Positions 5,392 to 9,072 of a stretch of 9,072 nt of DNA are shown here, piece by piece; position 1 is the stretch's first letter; the number at the start of each line of letters is the position of its first letter. Below the pieces are notes generated by a model. That model was not told the origin of the DNA. It did no database searches and saw nothing but the letters and a program-made list of their open reading frames with translations. The position numbers and the translations under genes are program-made. Source of the stretch: an uncultured Micrococcales bacterium (GTDB lineage: Bacteria; Actinomycetota; Actinomycetes; Actinomycetales; Microbacteriaceae); the NCBI GenBank assembly GCA_903831585.1, contig CAIKYE010000123.1:1-9072 (forward strand). Reading direction: 5' to 3'.

Positions 5392-8300
5392 ATGCCCGAC
5401 CTCGATTCGACCAAACCAAGCGTGCCGCAGGCGGTCTGGGATGCCTGGCAGCGAGAACTCGAATCAATCGGTGTCACCAATCCGCTGCTGAACTTTGAAC
5501 GCAGCTCGTATGGCCAGATCGACTTGGCCCAGTCGCATCCGGGAGGCTTCTCGCAGTTTGTTGCCGGGCGCGCAACCACCCTTTCGAGTTTGGTGCGAGA
5601 CCCGCAGTCTTTCTCTTCTGCGCTTGGTGCCGCTCGCAGAATCAAGAATCAGGCCGAGAAAATCTCACAGCAGTTTGGAATCGAAACCCTCGGGTTGATA
5701 GCGGGAGTCACCAACCTGCAGGGAGACGGTTTCGATCTGCAGTTGCCGGTTCTAATCTGGCCAATTCGTTTGACCGCTCGGGGTGAAGATTATGAAATTG
5801 AACTCACGGCCGGTGCACGGGTAAACCCATCGCTCGTGCAGGCTTTCAAGAATTGCTACTCGGCAGACATCGACGAGAGTCACCTGCTTAAGTTGGCAGC
5901 TCGATCCACCGAAATTCTGCCCGAGTCGGTCATCTACTATTTGCAGGGACTCGTGCTCGGCAAAGCCTCTGCAGAGGTTCAACGCACCCTCGTGATTACC
6001 AACTTCACCACCACCCCGGTTGAACTTGTCGCCGACCTCAGGCGAGAGTCTTCAGAACTTCTAGTTGCGCTTTCAGACGAGTCTCGATTTGCTCGATTGC
6101 CACTTTGCGATGTGCACGGTGTTGAAGTGGTTGCAGACGCAGATCAAACTCAGAAACGTGTGGTTGCCCGTGCGATGCGCGGCGAGAGTTTTGCGGTTGA
6201 AACCCTGCCAGGTTGCGGCTACACCCAGACAGTACTTAACACCATCGCGGCGCTGGTGCGATCCGGCAAGCGAGTTGTGGTTTCGGCAGGTCGCCGGCAA
6301 ACCCTAAACGAGTTATCAGATCGATTTGGTGAACTCGGTTTGCCGGGCTTGGCCGTTCGAAGTTCGGCCACCTGGCTCGATGTGATTGCCGCAATCTCTA
6401 GACACGAAAAGGCTCAGCCGGTTGACCTAGCCGCGGCAGAGGCCGACCGCCTAGAAGCGGCTTCTCACTTCGAGGCCTATCAGGCGGCCCTCGAGCGCAG
6501 GGATTTAGAGTTTGATGTCTCGATTGACGAAGCCCTTCAGCGCTTGGCTCTGCTCAGCTCTATGCCGCGTGCAGCAGAAACTAACGCTCGAATCGAAGCC
6601 AAGTTTCTGCTTCAGCACAAGCATCGAGAGTCCGCTATCGCGCTCTTGCAGAAGGCAGAGCAACTGGGCGAATTCAAATTTGGCCCAGAAGACTCGGCTT
6701 GGTTTCAAGCCAAATTCGATTCACCTTCAGAGGTTCAGTCGGCCATCGAAATGGCAAAACGTTTGCGCGATCAAGAGTTCTCTTCACTGAGCAAGCACAT
6801 GACCGACTTCACCGAGCGGGTCAGTTTTAAGCCTGCGGATTCGGTTGAGCAGTGGGGTGTTTATCTGCGCCTCTTTATTGGAATCAGAGAAACCCTGGAT
6901 CGCTTCGTGGCCGACGTTTATGACCGACCCCTAACCGAACTCATCACCGCAACCGCACCGAGAAAAGAAACCGGTGTCGGGCGCTCGCAAATGTCTGGTG
7001 GAAACCGGCGTCGACTCAAGAAGTTGGCTAAAGAATATTTGCGACCCGGAATGCACGTTGCAGATCTCAACGCCTCGCTTCGGCAGATTCAAGATCAGCG
7101 CGAACAGTGGCACCTTTATTCAACGGCTGTAACGGCACCGCAGGTTCCGCTTGGTCTTGGCGAAGTGCAAAGTGTTTACGAGTCTTTTGTTTCAGATCTA
7201 GACAAACTCGAGCGCCATCTCGACTCTGCAGTTTCAAAGCAGCCGATGATTCGATTGCCTCTGGCGCAACTAGCAAAACGATTCGACTCGCTGGTAGAAG
7301 ATACCGATGCGCTGAACAACCTCGAGGCACGAACCGAGTTGGCGGCCCAGTTGGCTGCCGTGGGACTCGAACCACTAAAGCGAGAGCTGGCACGCCTGCA
7401 CACACCGCGCGAGCACATTGCAGTCGAGTTCGATCTTTGCTGGTGGCAAAGCGTGCTCGAGGTTTTGATTCAGCGTGATGTGTCGGTTTTGAGTTTCAAC
7501 GCCAAACAAATCGACGCAATCGAAACCGCCTTCTGTGAAGCCGACGCAGACGTGGTGAAACTTCAGGCTCGTTCTTTGGCACACTCTTTGGCCGAGCGTT
7601 GGCACACAACGGTCAAGGCCAATCCGGCCGATGCCGAGAGCCTGAAAGCACTGCTAAAGACCTCTAAGGCCACGCTAAGCCAGTTGCCGAAGGCCGCTGC
7701 AAGCCTGCTCGACTCGATCGCATCCGTGGTTTTGGTGTCACCGTTTGAGGCCCCGGAGGCACTCGATGGTCAGAGCTTCGATGTGGCAATCATCATGGAT
7801 GCCGCCGGAACCACGGTTGCCGAAAATCTCTCGGTCTTGCAGCGCGCCAAGCAGGTGATTGCCTTCGGCGACGAAGCCATCGCCTCGCCCGAGGGCTTCG
7901 AGATTGAATCGCGACTCAAGCCAATCGGTCGCGAGATTGACAGCCTGTCTTTCTTCGAATCGGCAAAGCGAGCATTTGGTGTTGAAACCTTGAGAGTCAG
8001 CTATCGCGCGGCCGGTCAGACACTCGGCGGTTTGATCAACCGAGAGTTCTATCAAAACCGAATCGTCTTCGAGCCAACTCCTGCAGATTTTGATGGCAAG
8101 AAGTCGCACACCATTGAAATCATCACAGAGGGTGCGAACGCAACTACCACCTACGAAGGCGCAACCGAAAGCCCCGAGGCAGAAGTTCGCCGCGTTGTTG
8201 AACTGGTTCTTGAGCACGCCGAGAAGAGTGCCAGCGAGTCTCTGTTTGTTGCCTCTGCTTCTAGTGCTCACGCCGAACGCATCAGGGCGCTTTTGAAAAA

Positions 8301-9069
8301 GGAATTGGCGACAAAGCCAGAACTCGAGCAGTTCTTCGATTCGCACGGTGCCGAAAAGTTTGAGGTTGTTTCAATTGCTGACCTCGCGCATCGAATTGGC
8401 GATCACATAATCTTTTCGGTTGGCTTCGGGCTGACACCGCGCGGCGGAGTCTCGAGCGACTTCGGCCAGCTAAGCCTCAAAGACGGCAGACGCTATCTGA
8501 CCAACACCCTGGTGAGCGCACGAAGGCAAATCACGGTGGTCAGTTGCATTACCGCAGAAGTGATTCCGACAGAGGGAGTGAGCGACGGGGCAAAATTGCT
8601 CAAGACACTGCTCTCAAGCTCTGAAGACGGTGGACACAGTTCGGCAGAAATCGAGGGCGACTCGTTGCTCGCCGACTTGGCGATGCGGCTAAAGAAACTT
8701 GGCGCACGGGTGGATACATCTTTTGCCGAGCGACTACCACTGGTGGCTGCCTACGGTGGGCGAAGTGCGGTGGTTGTCCCAGACTGGGCCCTAATCGGTG
8801 AGACCCTTAGCGAAAAACTGAGATTGCGGTCAAAGCTGCTCAGGTTAATTGGCTGGAACTACATTCGGGTGCACAGTTTCGAGCTCTTCTCTGACCCGCA
8901 TGCCGTTGCGCTTCGAATTGCAGAGCAACTTGGGCTCGAAGTTTCAAAGCGACCGATGCCGCTATTCGAAAACGAGAAGGCCTTCGAAGACACCGATGCC
9001 GCCTGGGGAGATCGTCCGGTAAACAACGACGATCGACTTCGAGGCGATGTGCCTCCGCACTGGCAATAG
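5392..9069 (+). CDS. DUF4011-type superfamily-1 helicase-like protein, catalytically degenerate
   Basis: This complete 1225-codon ORF has the layout of actinobacterial DUF4011 helicases. Order: a DUF4011-like N-terminus (about 15-240, with NPLLNF at 30-35), ATPase first half (about 245-335), a long helical region (about 345-775), second half (about 776-1060), and a Vsr-like nuclease domain (REase_MTES_1575 type, about 1088-1182). Key residues are missing. Walker A reads LPGCGYTQT (272-280) with Tyr277 in place of Lys. Walker B reads MDAAG (802-806) where DEAS is normal. Motif III after GD (826-827) lacks its Gln. YRAAG (871-875) replaces YRSRH. Motif VI reads LVSARR (1040-1045) where VTRAR is usual. 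In the nuclease domain the expected Asp and Glu-x-Asp residues are absent, while the flanking helix and GW (1154-1155) remain. No stop or frameshift interrupts it and codon use matches its neighbours, so it is probably a maintained pseudoenzyme with a nucleic-acid-binding or scaffold role. That role is inference. Confidence 0.85.
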   Translation: MPDLDSTKPSVPQAVWDAWQRELESIGVTNPLLNFERSSYGQIDLAQSHPGGFSQFVAGRATTLSSLVRDPQSFSSALGAARRIKNQAEKISQQFGIETLGLIAGVTNLQGDGFDLQLPVLIWPIRLTARGEDYEIELTAGARVNPSLVQAFKNCYSADIDESHLLKLAARSTEILPESVIYYLQGLVLGKASAEVQRTLVITNFTTTPVELVADLRRESSELLVALSDESRFARLPLCDVHGVEVVADADQTQKRVVARAMRGESFAVETLPGCGYTQTVLNTIAALVRSGKRVVVSAGRRQTLNELSDRFGELGLPGLAVRSSATWLDVIAAISRHEKAQPVDLAAAEADRLEAASHFEAYQAALERRDLEFDVSIDEALQRLALLSSMPRAAETNARIEAKFLLQHKHRESAIALLQKAEQLGEFKFGPEDSAWFQAKFDSPSEVQSAIEMAKRLRDQEFSSLSKHMTDFTERVSFKPADSVEQWGVYLRLFIGIRETLDRFVADVYDRPLTELITATAPRKETGVGRSQMSGGNRRRLKKLAKEYLRPGMHVADLNASLRQIQDQREQWHLYSTAVTAPQVPLGLGEVQSVYESFVSDLDKLERHLDSAVSKQPMIRLPLAQLAKRFDSLVEDTDALNNLEARTELAAQLAAVGLEPLKRELARLHTPREHIAVEFDLCWWQSVLEVLIQRDVSVLSFNAKQIDAIETAFCEADADVVKLQARSLAHSLAERWHTTVKANPADAESLKALLKTSKATLSQLPKAAASLLDSIASVVLVSPFEAPEALDGQSFDVAIIMDAAGTTVAENLSVLQRAKQVIAFGDEAIASPEGFEIESRLKPIGREIDSLSFFESAKRAFGVETLRVSYRAAGQTLGGLINREFYQNRIVFEPTPADFDGKKSHTIEIITEGANATTTYEGATESPEAEVRRVVELVLEHAEKSASESLFVASASSAHAERIRALLKKELATKPELEQFFDSHGAEKFEVVSIADLAHRIGDHIIFSVGFGLTPRGGVSSDFGQLSLKDGRRYLTNTLVSARRQITVVSCITAEVIPTEGVSDGAKLLKTLLSSSEDGGHSSAEIEGDSLLADLAMRLKKLGARVDTSFAERLPLVAAYGGRSAVVVPDWALIGETLSEKLRLRSKLLRLIGWNYIRVHSFELFSDPHAVALRIAEQLGLEVSKRPMPLFENEKAFEDTDAAWGDRPVNNDDRLRGDVPPHWQ

Positions 9070-9072
9070 CTA

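Noticed and set aside
7738..8346. 202-codon open frame on the minus strand inside the helicase-like gene
   Set aside because: It is antisense to a clearly coding, family-matching region, with Cys- and Phe-rich composition typical of a shadow frame and no RBS.

Overview
The window looks like the chromosome of a small-genome, moderate-GC actinobacterium of the Microbacteriaceae type (freshwater or marine lineages such as Aquiluna or Rhodoluna). The reasons are the actinobacterial SerC, the tightly linked DUF2530 membrane protein, an iron-type DtxR/IdeR regulator, the conserved actinobacterial HNH protein, and several start codons at a fixed distance from a TAnnnT box, as expected for leaderless mRNAs. 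This placement is from protein and signal character only; no database was searched.

Layout. 1-210 (+) is the 3' end of a gene whose product has an acidic low-complexity tail; it overlaps head-on with a small DUF2530 membrane-protein gene (94-318, -). That gene follows serC (328-1446, -) by 9 bp. serC is divergent from a DtxR/IdeR-type metalloregulator (1504-2196, +), which ends at a clear Rho-independent terminator. A GTG-started NlpC/P60 cell-wall peptidase (2341-3243, +) comes next. The 260-bp gap after it holds an unlisted 26-codon ORF with three consecutive Cys codons, an 8-bp hairpin formed by those codons, and a strong terminator starting at its stop codon. Together these look like a cysteine-sensing attenuator in front of an HNH nuclease gene (3504-4001, +). 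A convergent MFS transporter (3998-5242, -) shares the CTAG stop with the HNH gene and lies just downstream of tRNA-Arg(CCU) (5259-5330, -). The rest is one gene of 1225 codons (5392-9069, +) for a DUF4011-type superfamily-1 helicase-like protein.

How the parts relate. serC (serine synthesis, feeding cysteine), the IdeR-like regulator and the NlpC/P60 peptidase are housekeeping functions. The two most unusual items are the polycysteine leader/terminator upstream of the HNH gene and the giant helicase-like protein. The latter keeps the family architecture over its full length but has lost the Walker A lysine, the Walker B glutamate, motif III and VI residues, and the catalytic residues of its C-terminal Vsr-like nuclease domain. 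It reads as an intact pseudoenzyme, not a decaying gene. No insertion sequence, CRISPR array, phage gene or recognisable defence island was seen.
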